Part shown: positions 56,087-64,000 of the stretch, one piece after another
Position numbering within the stretch: the first letter of the stretch is position 1
Layout of the letters: each line of letters opens with the position of its first letter
Source: Nocardioides soli
Lineage (GTDB): Bacteria > Actinomycetota > Actinomycetes > Propionibacteriales > Nocardioidaceae
Direction: 5' to 3'
NCBI RefSeq assembly: GCF_014191495.1
Contig: NZ_JACHWR010000001.1
Location: 62,001 to 126,000, forward strand
DNA: 64,000 nt
The notes under the pieces: model-generated
Told to the model about the DNA's origin: nothing
Database searches by the model: none
The model's input: only the letters and a program-made list of their open reading frames with translations
Program-made: the position numbers and the translations under genes

Positions 56087-57680
56087 TCTTGAGCACGGCG
56101 TGGCTCGTGTCGCCGTCGAGCCAGGCGCTCATGCCGAGGCCCTCGAGCGGCTCGAGGTTCTCCCGCACGTCCTGATCGTCGCCGGCGAGCTTCACCAGCC
56201 AGTCGTCGCCCGCGTCGAAGTCGACGAAGAGGACGACCGCGGCGTCGTCGTGGTGCTCGACGACGCGCTCGAAGGAGTCCGTGCCGCCGAGCCCCCGGTC
56301 GGAGAGCAGCTTCGCGCGGTAGTCGGCGTCCGGCCCGAGGGCGACCGCCTCGTCATCGGCGTCGCTGTCCAGGAAGCCGGCGTCCTGACCCGCGGCCGCG
56401 GCGCGGAGCTTGTCGAGCACGTCCTCGACGCCGTCGGGGTCGCCGAGGATCTTCACGCCGATCCCGGACCCCGGCTCCGCCGCGCCCCCGAACCACGACT
56501 CCGGGTCGAAGTCGCCGTCGACGGCCAGCGCGATCGCCGAACCGGCCAGGGTCTCCGCGTCCTGGGGCAGATCGATCCCGAGCACCTCGCTCGCCTGCGC
56601 GACGAGCTCGTCGGTCGACTCTCCGGTCGCCTCCGCGATCTGGTCGAGCAGCTCGTCGGCCCAGCCGTCACCGAGGCTGAGGCCCAGCGCCGCCACGGTG
56701 CCCTCCGGCAGGGACGCCACGAGGTCGCCGGCGGCGTCACCGTCGGCCATGCTGCCCGTGGCCCCGGCGTCGGCCGCCATCTCCAGCTCCAGACCACCGT
56801 CGTCGAAGCGGATCGTGGCCGCGGCGCCGCGGAACTCCTTCAGCAGCTCGATGCTCTCCTCGGGCACGACCTCCTCGGGTGCCAGGCCGAGGTCGTCGCC
56901 CACCCCGCCGAGCTCATCGGCGAGCAGCGCACCCACCTCGGGCGCGGCGTACAGCGACACGATGCCCGAGTCACCCGCCTCGCTGGTCCAGTGCTGGAAG
57001 TCGTCGTCGTCCGCCAGCGACGCCTCGGCGGCATCGGCGGCGGCATCGTCGACGATCTGCTGGGTCTCGCCGATCAACGCCCAGCCGTCGCGGATCGACC
57101 AGGCGCCCTCGACCGAGTCGCCGCCCGCGCACTCGCGGATCGCCTGGAGGCCCGCGTCGGCGGCGTCGTCATCGCTCACCTGGAGCACGAAGACCGGCGC
57201 GGGCAGATCGCCGCCGGCATCGACGGCGGCCACCGCGAACCGGTCGCCGAGCCACGGGGCGACGTCGTCGTCGTAGTCGAGCGCCTCGCACTCGGTCTCG
57301 CCCTGGATCTCGTCGAAGATCCACCGGCGGACGTCGTCGTCGGCGTCGAGGCCCACGACGTCGTCGAACGCCGGGAACTTCGACAGCGCACGCAGCGCGG
57401 CGATCTTCTGCCCGCCGCTCGGGTCGAGGTCGATGCTGGCGTAGCCGAGCGTCGAGGCGGGCAGCGCCTCGGCCGGCTGGTCGCCCGTCGAGAAGAACGA
57501 CAAGGTCGCCCATGCGGCACCGCCGACGGCCACGACCGCGACGGCGGCTCCGGCCGCGAGCACGGTACTGCGTCGGCCCCGGCCCCGGGGCCGGTCACCG
57601 CCTCGGCTGTCGAGCGTCTCGGCCTGTCCACCCGGCGGCGGGCCTGAGGGCGGCGGTCCGGACGGCGTGTCGTACGACAT
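56073..57680 (-). CDS. DUF3352 membrane-anchored protein
   Basis: A 535-aa protein. Short Pro/Gly-rich cytoplasmic N-terminus (PPPSGPPPGG), a transmembrane helix at 40-65 (LAAGAAVAVVAVGGAAWATL), then a long acidic extracytoplasmic domain rich in Asp, Glu, Gly and Ala. DUF3352 proteins are known only from actinobacteria; the function is unknown. It converges on ybaK with a 14-bp overlap. ATG 57680 has no clear Shine-Dalgarno sequence; the N-terminal pattern supports it. Confidence 0.82.
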   Translation of the reverse strand: MSYDTPSGPPPSGPPPGGQAETLDSRGGDRPRGRGRRSTVLAAGAAVAVVAVGGAAWATLSFFSTGDQPAEALPASTLGYASIDLDPSGGQKIAALRALSKFPAFDDVVGLDADDDVRRWIFDEIQGETECEALDYDDDVAPWLGDRFAVAAVDAGGDLPAPVFVLQVSDDDAADAGLQAIRECAGGDSVEGAWSIRDGWALIGETQQIVDDAAADAAEASLADDDDFQHWTSEAGDSGIVSLYAAPEVGALLADELGGVGDDLGLAPEEVVPEESIELLKEFRGAAATIRFDDGGLELEMAADAGATGSMADGDAAGDLVASLPEGTVAALGLSLGDGWADELLDQIAEATGESTDELVAQASEVLGIDLPQDAETLAGSAIALAVDGDFDPESWFGGAAEPGSGIGVKILGDPDGVEDVLDKLRAAAAGQDAGFLDSDADDEAVALGPDADYRAKLLSDRGLGGTDSFERVVEHHDDAAVVLFVDFDAGDDWLVKLAGDDQDVRENLEPLEGLGMSAWLDGDTSHAVLKITTD

Positions 57681-57734
57681 CGGCTAACCCCATGAGATCG
57701 GACGCCGACCGATGCCGGCGAAGAGGAGGGCAGC

Positions 57735-58268
57735 CTATCCGGCGAGCTCCCGGCCCGACGGCGACTCCAGCGACTCCTGTGGAGGAACCCGGGCCGACAG
57801 CCCGATGAACACGAGCACCAGGCCGAGCAGCGCACCGACCGGGAAGGCGATGAACGGGCTCCGACCGGAGACCGCGAGGTGATCGGGCAGCCGGGTGCCG
57901 TCGGCGGCGCTGCGCGCGGCCGTGGCGGGGTCGGGCGGCCCGAGGGCCGTGCCGACCTGCAGCATCAGCCAGGCCGCGACGACCGACCCGACCACGACAC
58001 CGGCGAGCGTGAGCAGCGGGACCCGGTCGGCCACGAGCGTGACGGCGATGCCGGCGACCAGTCCGGCGACCACGGCCACCACGACGTACCAGCCGGTGCC
58101 GGAGAACTGGTGCTGCAGCCCGAGTGCGTCACCGGCCGTCCACTGGTGGTCGACGACCACGCCGATCGTGGGGCTCCAGATCCACTCCCAGACCACGCCG
58201 GCCAGCGCGCCCGCCAGCGCCAGGACGACCACGACCAGCGCCAGCTGCACCACCAGCCGCCGCGTCAT
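57735..58268 (-). CDS. DUF2567-like membrane protein
   Basis: A 177-aa protein with four membrane helices (8-30, 62-82, 88-107, 145-165). GVVVDHQWTAGDALGLQHQFSG lies in the first outer loop. It resembles DUF2567 proteins of actinobacteria, whose function is unknown. ATG 58268 overlaps the dnaE stop (ATGA), so it is cotranscribed with dnaE; a very long overlapping frame that reaches into dnaE on the same strand is a shadow. Confidence 0.8.
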   Translation of the reverse strand: MTRRLVVQLALVVVVLALAGALAGVVWEWIWSPTIGVVVDHQWTAGDALGLQHQFSGTGWYVVVAVVAGLVAGIAVTLVADRVPLLTLAGVVVGSVVAAWLMLQVGTALGPPDPATAARSAADGTRLPDHLAVSGRSPFIAFPVGALLGLVLVFIGLSARVPPQESLESPSGRELAG

Positions 58269-61200
58269 CCGGCCAGGCACCCCGGGCCGAGGAGCTGCTT
58301 GAGGTCGGCGAACAGGGCGGGGCTCGGCGTGACCCGATGGCGCTCGAGGTTGAGCACGACGGTCTTCTCGCGCATCCGCAGGCGCAGGTGGACCTCGGTC
58401 ACGCCGGCATGGGTGGCCAGCACCTCCTTGAGGTGGTCGACCACGTTGCCGTTGACCCGGGTCTGCGGGAGGTTGATCACGACGGGGCCGCTCGGACCCC
58501 GGGTGGTGTCGACGAGCGACACCTCCTGGCCCATGATCTCGGGCTGGTCCTTGCTCCGGGAGAGCCGGCCCTTGACCGTGATGATGGCGTCCTCGGTGAT
58601 GAGGTGGCCGCACAGCTGCCATGAGCTCGGGAAGAGCAGCACCTCGATCGAGCCGTCGAGGTCCTCGAGCGTGACGAGGGCCCACGCGTCGCCGCGCTTG
58701 GTGATCTTGCGCTGCACGGAGGTGACCAGGCCCGACACCGCGATCGGGCTGCCGTCGGGGCGGCTCTCGTCGAGCATCAGCTGCCCGATCGTGCAGTCGG
58801 TGCCCTGCGAGAGGACGTGCTCGAGGCCCAGTAGCGGATGGTCGGAGACGTAGAGACCGAGCATCTCGCGCTCCCGCCCGAGCAGCGTGGTCTTGTCCCA
58901 CTCGTCGATGTCCGGGATCGGAATGCTGACGTCGAAGCCGACCTCGTCGACCGAGTCGGCCGCGCCGAAGAGCGAGTCCTGCCCCTCGTCCTCGCGCTTG
59001 AGCCCGACGTAGCGGTCGGTCGCCTCCTCGTGAACGAGGTGGAGCGCCCGCCGCTTGTGCTTCATGTCGTCGAAGGCGCCGGCGAGGATCAGCGACTCGA
59101 TGACCCTCTTGTTGCAGACGTTCGCCGGCACCTTGCTGAGGAAGTCGTTGAAGTGCTCGTAGCGGGCCTTCTCCTCGCGCGCGGCCACGATGCCGTCGAC
59201 CACGTTGGCGCCGACGTTGCGGATCGCGGTCAGGCCGAAGCGGATGTCGTTGCCGACCGGGGTGAAGTCGTGGGCCGACTCGTTGACGTCCGGCGGCAGC
59301 ACCTGGATCTTCATCCGACGGCACTCGTTGAGGTAGATCGCCATCTTGTCCTTGTCGTCCCGCGCGGACGTGAGCAAGGCGGCCATGTACTCGGCCGGGT
59401 AGTTGGCCTTGAGGTAGGCGGTCCAGTAGGTGATGACGCCGTACGCCGCGGAGTGCGACTTGTTGAACGCGTAGTCGGCGAAGGGGACGAGGATCTCCCA
59501 CAGCGTCTTGACCGCGTCCTGCGGGTAGCCGCGCTCGAGCATGCCGGCCTCGAAGCCGGCGTACTGCTTGTCGAGCTCCTCCTTCTTCTTCTTGCCCATG
59601 GCGCGCCGCATGTTGTCCGCCGCGCCCAGCGAGAAGCCCGCCAGGACCTGGGCGATCGCCATGACCTGCTCCTGGTAGACGATCAGGCCGTAGGTCTCCC
59701 CCAGCACCGGCTCGAGAGCCTCGGCGAGGGCGGGGTGGATCGGCTCGATCGGCTGGCGGCCGTTCTTGCGGTGCGCGTACTTGTTGTGCGAGTCCGCGCC
59801 CATCGGGCCGGGGCGGTAGAGCGCGCTGACGGCGGTGATGTCGGCGAACTGGTCGGGCTGCATCGAGCGCAACAGCGCACGCATGCCACCACCATCGAGC
59901 TGGAAGACGCCGAGCGTGTCGCCGCGGCCCATCAGCTCGTAGGTGGGCCGGTCGTCGAACGGGAGCTCCTCGAGGATGATCTGCTCGTCCCGGTTGGCCG
60001 CGATGTTGGCGACCGCGTCCTCGAGGATGTGCAGGTTGCTCAGGCCGAGGAAGTCCATCTTGACCAGCCCGAGCGACTCGCACATCGGGTAGTCGAACTG
60101 GGTGATGATCGCGCCGTCCTGCGGACGGGCCATGATCGGCACGATGTCGAGCAGCGGCTCGCTCGACATGATCACGCCGGCCGCGTGGACGCCCCAGTTG
60201 CGGATCTGGCCCTCGAGGCCGACCGCGGTGTTGTAGATCGTGCGGACGTCGGGGTCCTGGTCGTGCAGCGCGCGGAACTCGCCGCCCTCGCCGTACCGCT
60301 TGTGCTCGGGGTTGAAGATCTCCTTGAGCGGCACGCCCTTGCCCATGACGTCGGGCGGCAGCGCCTTGGTGATCCGGTCGGAGATCGCGAAGCCGTGGTC
60401 GAGCACGCGGGCCGCGTCCTTGATCGCCGCCTTGGACTTCAGCCGGCCGAAGGTCGCGATCTGCGCGACCCGGTCGGCGCCGTACTTGTCCGTGACGTAC
60501 TTGATGACCTCGCCGCGGCGTTGGTCGTCGAAGTCGATGTCGAAGTCGGGCATCGACGGGCGCTCGGGGTTGAGGAAGCGCTCGAAGAAGAGCCCGTGCT
60601 CGAGCGGGCAGAGGTCGGTGATGCTGAGCGCGTACGCCGCGATCGAGCCCGCACCCGAGCCACGGCCGGGGCCGACCCGGATGCCGTTGCGCTTGGACCA
60701 CTGGATGAAGTCGGCGACCACGAGGTAGTAGCCGCAGTAGCCCTTCTGCGAGATGATGCCGAGCTCCATCTCGACGCGGTCCTTGACCTCCTGGGTCAGT
60801 CGGTCGCCGGGGTAGCGGGCCTCGATGCCCCGCCACACCTCCTTGCGGAACCAGCTCTCCTCGGTCTCGCCCGCCGGGACGTCGGCGCGCGCCATGTAGC
60901 CGCCGGTGGACTCGACGAACTCGACCTCGCAGCGTTCCGCGATCGCGAGCGTGTTGTCGCACGCGTCGGGGAAGTCGCGCCACAGCTCGCGCATCTCCGC
61001 CGCGGACTTGATGTAGTAGCCGCCGCCGTCGAACTTCAGGCGGTTGGTGTCGGCCAGCCGCTTGCCCGAGGCGACGCAGATGAGGGCGTCCTGACCATCG
61101 GCGTCCTCGGGGTTGGTGTAGTGGGTGTCGTTGGTGACGATCGCCGGCAGGTCGAGCGTCTTCGCGATCCGGAGCAGGTCCTCACGCGTCGCCCGCTCGG

Positions 61201-61810
61201 CGGCGATGCCGTGGTCCATCAGCTCCAGGTAGAAGTTCTCCTTGCCGAAGATGTCCTGGAACTCCCCCGCCGCCCGCAGCGCCTCGTCGTACTGCCCGAG
61301 CGTCAAGCGGGTCTGGATCTCGCCGGAGAGGCAACCGGTGCTGGCGATGATGCCCTTGGAGTAGCGCTGCAGCAGGTCGCGGTCCATCCGGGGCTTGTAG
61401 TAGTAGCCCTCGAGGCTGGCCAGGCTGGCGAGCCGGAAGAGGTTGTGCATGCCGGCGGTGTTCTCGGCCCACATGGTCATGTGGGTGTAGGCGCCGCCAC
61501 CGGCGACGTCCTTGCCGCCCTCCTCGGCGGTGTCCCCCTTGCCCCAGCGGATCCGCTTGCGCTCGCCGCGGGGCGTCCCCGGCGTGAGGTAGGCCTCGAT
61601 GCCGATGATCGGCTTCACGCCGTACTTGCGGGCCTTGGAGTAGAAGTCGAACGCGCCGTGCAGGTTGCCGTGGTCGGTCATCGCGATGGCCGGCATCTCC
61701 TGCGCGGCCACGCGCGTGAACAGCCCGTCGAGCAGCGAGGCCCCGTCGAGCATGGAGTACTCGGTGTGGACGTGGAGGTGGACGAAGGAGTCCTGGGAGC
61801 CGTTCGCCAT
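58265..61810 (-). CDS. dnaE: DNA polymerase III alpha subunit (DnaE1)
   Basis: An 1181-aa replicative polymerase. PHP domain (FVHLHVHTEYSMLDG, TDHGNLHGA) with intact metal ligands, so proofreading 3'-5' exonuclease activity is expected, as in mycobacterial DnaE1. The palm has VGPGRGSGAGS and MPDFDIDFDD, followed by the finger domain, helix-hairpin-helix region, the OB-fold (IAVSGLVTSVQRKITKRGD) and C-terminal part. It overlaps the DUF2567 gene by four bases. ATG 61810 is preceded by AGGAGTAG. Confidence 0.97.
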   Translation of the reverse strand: MANGSQDSFVHLHVHTEYSMLDGASLLDGLFTRVAAQEMPAIAMTDHGNLHGAFDFYSKARKYGVKPIIGIEAYLTPGTPRGERKRIRWGKGDTAEEGGKDVAGGGAYTHMTMWAENTAGMHNLFRLASLASLEGYYYKPRMDRDLLQRYSKGIIASTGCLSGEIQTRLTLGQYDEALRAAGEFQDIFGKENFYLELMDHGIAAERATREDLLRIAKTLDLPAIVTNDTHYTNPEDADGQDALICVASGKRLADTNRLKFDGGGYYIKSAAEMRELWRDFPDACDNTLAIAERCEVEFVESTGGYMARADVPAGETEESWFRKEVWRGIEARYPGDRLTQEVKDRVEMELGIISQKGYCGYYLVVADFIQWSKRNGIRVGPGRGSGAGSIAAYALSITDLCPLEHGLFFERFLNPERPSMPDFDIDFDDQRRGEVIKYVTDKYGADRVAQIATFGRLKSKAAIKDAARVLDHGFAISDRITKALPPDVMGKGVPLKEIFNPEHKRYGEGGEFRALHDQDPDVRTIYNTAVGLEGQIRNWGVHAAGVIMSSEPLLDIVPIMARPQDGAIITQFDYPMCESLGLVKMDFLGLSNLHILEDAVANIAANRDEQIILEELPFDDRPTYELMGRGDTLGVFQLDGGGMRALLRSMQPDQFADITAVSALYRPGPMGADSHNKYAHRKNGRQPIEPIHPALAEALEPVLGETYGLIVYQEQVMAIAQVLAGFSLGAADNMRRAMGKKKKEELDKQYAGFEAGMLERGYPQDAVKTLWEILVPFADYAFNKSHSAAYGVITYWTAYLKANYPAEYMAALLTSARDDKDKMAIYLNECRRMKIQVLPPDVNESAHDFTPVGNDIRFGLTAIRNVGANVVDGIVAAREEKARYEHFNDFLSKVPANVCNKRVIESLILAGAFDDMKHKRRALHLVHEEATDRYVGLKREDEGQDSLFGAADSVDEVGFDVSIPIPDIDEWDKTTLLGREREMLGLYVSDHPLLGLEHVLSQGTDCTIGQLMLDESRPDGSPIAVSGLVTSVQRKITKRGDAWALVTLEDLDGSIEVLLFPSSWQLCGHLITEDAIITVKGRLSRSKDQPEIMGQEVSLVDTTRGPSGPVVINLPQTRVNGNVVDHLKEVLATHAGVTEVHLRLRMREKTVVLNLERHRVTPSPALFADLKQLLGPGCLAG

Positions 61811-61902
61811 CGTCGTCGGCTACTCCTCGGGGCTAGCGGTTGTGCGGGCATGCTGGACCAGAGCCACGGAGAAGGCCGGGCGCCGATCGGGGGAAGGACG
61901 CC

Positions 61903-61908
61903 AGCCTA
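61903..61908 (-). promoter_or_regulatory. Candidate -10 box of dnaE
   Basis: TAGGCT on the minus strand about 95 nt before the dnaE ATG, lying just beyond the REP-like element. Low support. Confidence 0.3.
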
Positions 61909-61950
61909 CGTGACTTCGCGGGACACCTTAGGGCGGCGCACCGACAGTCG

Positions 61951-61987
61951 GGGTTTCGAGGCTCGCTGCGCTCGCACCTCAACCACC
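61951..61987. repeat. REP-like palindrome (shortest copy)
   Basis: GGGTTTCGAGGCTCGCTGCG ... CACCTCAACCACC, 37 bp. It overlaps the end of the GNAT-chorismate mutase gene: the stop codon (61979) and last residues are encoded in it. Confidence 0.8.
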
Positions 61988-62713
61988 GTGAGCCCCGACA
62001 CCGCCCTCGCGGGCGGCCTCGAGGCTCTCGGTGATGATCGTGTGCACGATCCGGGCCAGTCGCTCCTCGCCCAGCTCCGGGGCACGACGGGCCAGGGCGG
62101 CGGCGATCTCACGCTCGCGCCCGGCGTCCCTCGAGGTGTCGTGCTTGATCCGCTGGACGGCGCGGGTGAGCGCGACCCTACGGGCGAGCAGGTCGCCGAG
62201 CTGCTCGTCGACCTCGTCGATGAGGCCCCGGTAGAAGCGCAGCGGCTCGGCGCCGGGCCAGGCCATCCGGACGTCGGGCGCCCTCTCCTCGTTGCCCGAC
62301 CCGTCGGTGCGCTCCAGCTCGACCAGGCCGTGCCGCGCGTAGAACCGCCGCGCGCCCTCGTTGCTCTCGAAGACCCACAGCGCGAACCCGTCGGGACGCA
62401 GCGACTTCACGAGGTCGAGCAGCACCGCCCCGGTGCCCGAGCCCAGGTGCTCGGGATGCACGAAGAGATGGTCGAGCCAGGTCGGCGTGATCAGCGCGTA
62501 GCCGATCACCCTCCCGTCGTGCTCGGCCAGCCAACCCTCGTGGTCGACGCGCGCCAGCTGCCCGGCCATCCACTGCCGGTCCTCGGCGTTCGTGTGCAGC
62601 GCCGGTGGCATCTGCGGCACCGCCGCGACCCGGGCGGCGGAGTAGAGGTCGGCGAGCGCCTCGGCGTCCTCCGGCTCGGCCCGGCGCAGGGTCAGCTCCG
62701 GGTCAGTGGGCAT
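61979..62713 (-). CDS. GNAT acetyltransferase - chorismate mutase fusion
   Basis: A 244-aa protein with two domains. Residues 1-155 are a GNAT fold ([20 protein letters not shown], then [19 protein letters not shown]). Residues 158-240 are a type II (AroQ) chorismate mutase: R162, R179 and K190 match E. coli R11, R28 and K39, and R199-E200 match R51-E52 after a 3-residue deletion; S230 matches S84, but the Q88 position is Ala. It could convert chorismate to prephenate and acetylate an unknown amine. It overlaps rluD by 11 bp. Confidence 0.85.
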   Translation of the reverse strand: MPTDPELTLRRAEPEDAEALADLYSAARVAAVPQMPPALHTNAEDRQWMAGQLARVDHEGWLAEHDGRVIGYALITPTWLDHLFVHPEHLGSGTGAVLLDLVKSLRPDGFALWVFESNEGARRFYARHGLVELERTDGSGNEERAPDVRMAWPGAEPLRFYRGLIDEVDEQLGDLLARRVALTRAVQRIKHDTSRDAGREREIAAALARRAPELGEERLARIVHTIITESLEAAREGGVGAHGG

Positions 62714-63635
62714 CCCGGATCACCTCGAGCGCGTGCGCCAGGTCGTCGGGGTAGGTCGACTCGTACTCGACGTACTCCCCCGACTCCGGGTGCTCGAAGC
62801 CGAGGCGTACGGCGTGCAGCCACTGTCGCTCCAGCCCGCAGCGTCGGGCGAGCGTCGGATCGGCCCCGTAGGTCAGGTCGCCCACGCAGGGGTGCTTCAG
62901 GGCCGCCATGTGCACCCGGATCTGGTGGGTGCGCCCGGTCTCGAGGTGGATCTGGAGCAGGCTCGCGAAGCGGTGCGCCTCCAGCGTCTCGTAGTGGGTG
63001 ACGCTGTGCCGGCCATCGGCCATCACCGCGAACTTGTAGTCCGCCTTGGGATGCCGCCCGATCGGGGCGTCGACGGTGCCCTCGAGCGGGTCCGGGTGGC
63101 CCTGCACCAGCGCGTGGTAGGTCTTGTCGACGGTGCGGTTGCGGAAGGCGTTCTTGAGCACGGAGTACGCACGCTCGGACTTGCAGATCACCATCACGCC
63201 GGAGGTGCCGACGTCGAGCCGCTGCACGATGCCCTGGCGCTCCGACGCACCGCTGGTGGCGATCCGGAAGCCGGCACCGGCCAGGTGGCCGACCACGGTC
63301 TGGCCGGTCCAGCCCGGCGAGGGGTGGACGGCGACGCCGACGGGCTTGTCGATCACGACGATGGAGTCGTCGTCGTGGATGATCTTGATCCCCTCGACGA
63401 TCTCGGGCACCACCTCGAGCGGGTCGGCCTCGACGGGGATCGTGACGTCGAGGATCGCGCCCGGGAGCACCCGGTCGCTCTTCGCGACCGCGGTGCCGTC
63501 GAGCTCCACGTGACCGGCCGCGATCAGGTCCGCGGCGCGGGTGCGGGAAAGGCCGAAGAGCCGCGCCATGGCGGCGTCGACCCGCTCCCCGGCGAGCCCC
63601 TCGGGGACCGGCAGGATCCGGTGGTCGGCGTTCAC
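62703..63635 (-). CDS. rluD: 23S rRNA pseudouridine synthase RluD
   Basis: A 310-aa protein. N-terminal S4 RNA-binding domain ([21 protein letters not shown]), then the RluA-type catalytic domain with Asp D141 in [11 protein letters not shown] and the [14 protein letters not shown] segment. It makes pseudouridines in helix 69 of 23S rRNA. GTG 63635 overlaps the lspA stop (GTGA). lspA-rluD adjacency is conserved in many actinobacteria. Confidence 0.95.
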   Translation of the reverse strand: MNADHRILPVPEGLAGERVDAAMARLFGLSRTRAADLIAAGHVELDGTAVAKSDRVLPGAILDVTIPVEADPLEVVPEIVEGIKIIHDDDSIVVIDKPVGVAVHPSPGWTGQTVVGHLAGAGFRIATSGASERQGIVQRLDVGTSGVMVICKSERAYSVLKNAFRNRTVDKTYHALVQGHPDPLEGTVDAPIGRHPKADYKFAVMADGRHSVTHYETLEAHRFASLLQIHLETGRTHQIRVHMAALKHPCVGDLTYGADPTLARRCGLERQWLHAVRLGFEHPESGEYVEYESTYPDDLAHALEVIRDAH

Positions 63636-64000
63636 TCCGCGGACTCCGCGCGGACGTCGTCCTCCCCGGTCCGGTCGCCGGAGTCCTTGCGCTCCTCACG
63701 CCGCCCGTCGAGGTGCACGCCCCGGAAGACCTGCACGAGGATCAGTCCCGCGGCGACGTTGATGCAGATGTCGGCGACGTTGAACACCGGCCAGTTCGGG
63801 AGCATGAAGAAGTCGATGACGTGGCCGCGCAGCGGCCCCGGCTCACGCAGCAGACGATCGGTCAGGTTGCCGGCGACCCCGGCGAGGAGGAAGCCCAGCG
63901 CCACCGCCCAGACCAGGCTGCCGACCTTCCGGGCGAACCACAGGATCACGACCACGGCCACGCTGGCCAGCACGCTGAACACCTCGGTGAATCCGGTGCC
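63632..64000 (-). CDS. lspA: Signal peptidase II (LspA), C-terminal part
   Basis: The N-terminal residues lie beyond the window; 122 residues are visible, the frame being open to the last base. The catalytic aspartates sit in GNLTDRL and FNVADICIN, preceded by [14 protein letters not shown]. It cleaves lipoprotein signal peptides after Lgt acts. A charged 25-residue C-terminal tail ([16 protein letters not shown]) is typical of actinobacterial LspA. GTGA overlap with rluD. Confidence 0.94.
   Translation of the reverse strand, partial: GTGFTEVFSVLASVAVVVILWFARKVGSLVWAVALGFLLAGVAGNLTDRLLREPGPLRGHVIDFFMLPNWPVFNVADICINVAAGLILVQVFRGVHLDGRREERKDSGDRTGEDDVRAESAE

Noticed and set aside
57735..60983. 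A 1082-codon open frame on the minus strand that runs from inside dnaE into the DUF2567 gene
   Set aside because: Only its last 177 codons look like protein; the first part is dnaE read in another frame, and the DUF2567 ATG overlaps the dnaE stop.

Overview
This is high-GC (by eye about 70% or more) actinobacterial chromosome. The evidence is GTG/ATG starts with start-stop overlaps of the ATGA or GTGA type, a PdtaR-type ANTAR response regulator, a PriA/HisA isomerase, a TIGR03085-type protein, a decaprenylphosphoryl-arabinose (DPA) pathway and a DnaE1-type replicase. Gene content and a recurrent intergenic palindrome (GGTGGTTTCGAGGCTC ... ACCTCAACCACC) resemble Nocardioides and relatives (Nocardioidaceae). 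That placement is inference. There is no prophage, transposase, CRISPR array or rRNA.

Layout. (1) 1-14.6 kb is a cell-envelope polysaccharide island. It holds an acyltransferase end, a GT-C-like membrane protein, an AftD-type arabinofuranosyltransferase, a methyltransferase, a GT4 glycosyltransferase, a DUF2613 peptide, a second large membrane protein, the DPA pathway genes ubiA-dprE1-dprE2 and a polysaccharide flippase. (2) 14.6-19.9 kb has a 74-bp tandem repeat, polA, a hotdog thioesterase, a GNAT protein and a DUF554 protein. (3) 20-26.5 kb is a complete branched-chain-type amino-acid ABC importer: a lipoprotein gene converging on livH-livM-livG-livF. (4) 26.5-38.3 kb runs pdtaR, a CAA-anticodon tRNA with a class I fold, a 2H phosphoesterase, pyk, gltD, gltB, lgt and sco1. 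(5) 38.2-54 kb is tryptophan and histidine biosynthesis: trpC-trpB-trpA, hisI with the Trp-associated membrane protein, and hisD-hisC-hisB-hisH-priA-hisF. A heterodimeric ABC exporter and small membrane proteins are interleaved. (6) 54-64 kb has a Uma2 protein, a Lon-N-domain protein, a YbaK deacylase, DUF3352 and DUF2567 membrane proteins, dnaE, a GNAT-chorismate mutase fusion, rluD and the start-truncated lspA.

How the genes fit together. Island 1 would make DPA (UbiA, DprE1, DprE2), move polysaccharide intermediates (flippase) and add arabinose outside the membrane (AftD). trp and his share the actinobacterial arrangement in which PriA can serve both pathways; no separate trpF is seen, and trpE is not in the window. 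GltBD supplies glutamate for both pathways.

Two features cut across the window. First, at least eleven genes have a TANNNT-like -10 box only 6-8 nt before the start codon, the arrangement of leaderless mRNAs. Second, intergenic spaces carry several families of long, sometimes perfect palindromes and short tandem arrays: a REP-like family at six loci, a compound double palindrome at two loci, a TTCGTCGG palindrome at two loci and a 171-bp element with 24-bp terminal inverted repeats. No protein-coding gene in the window explains them.
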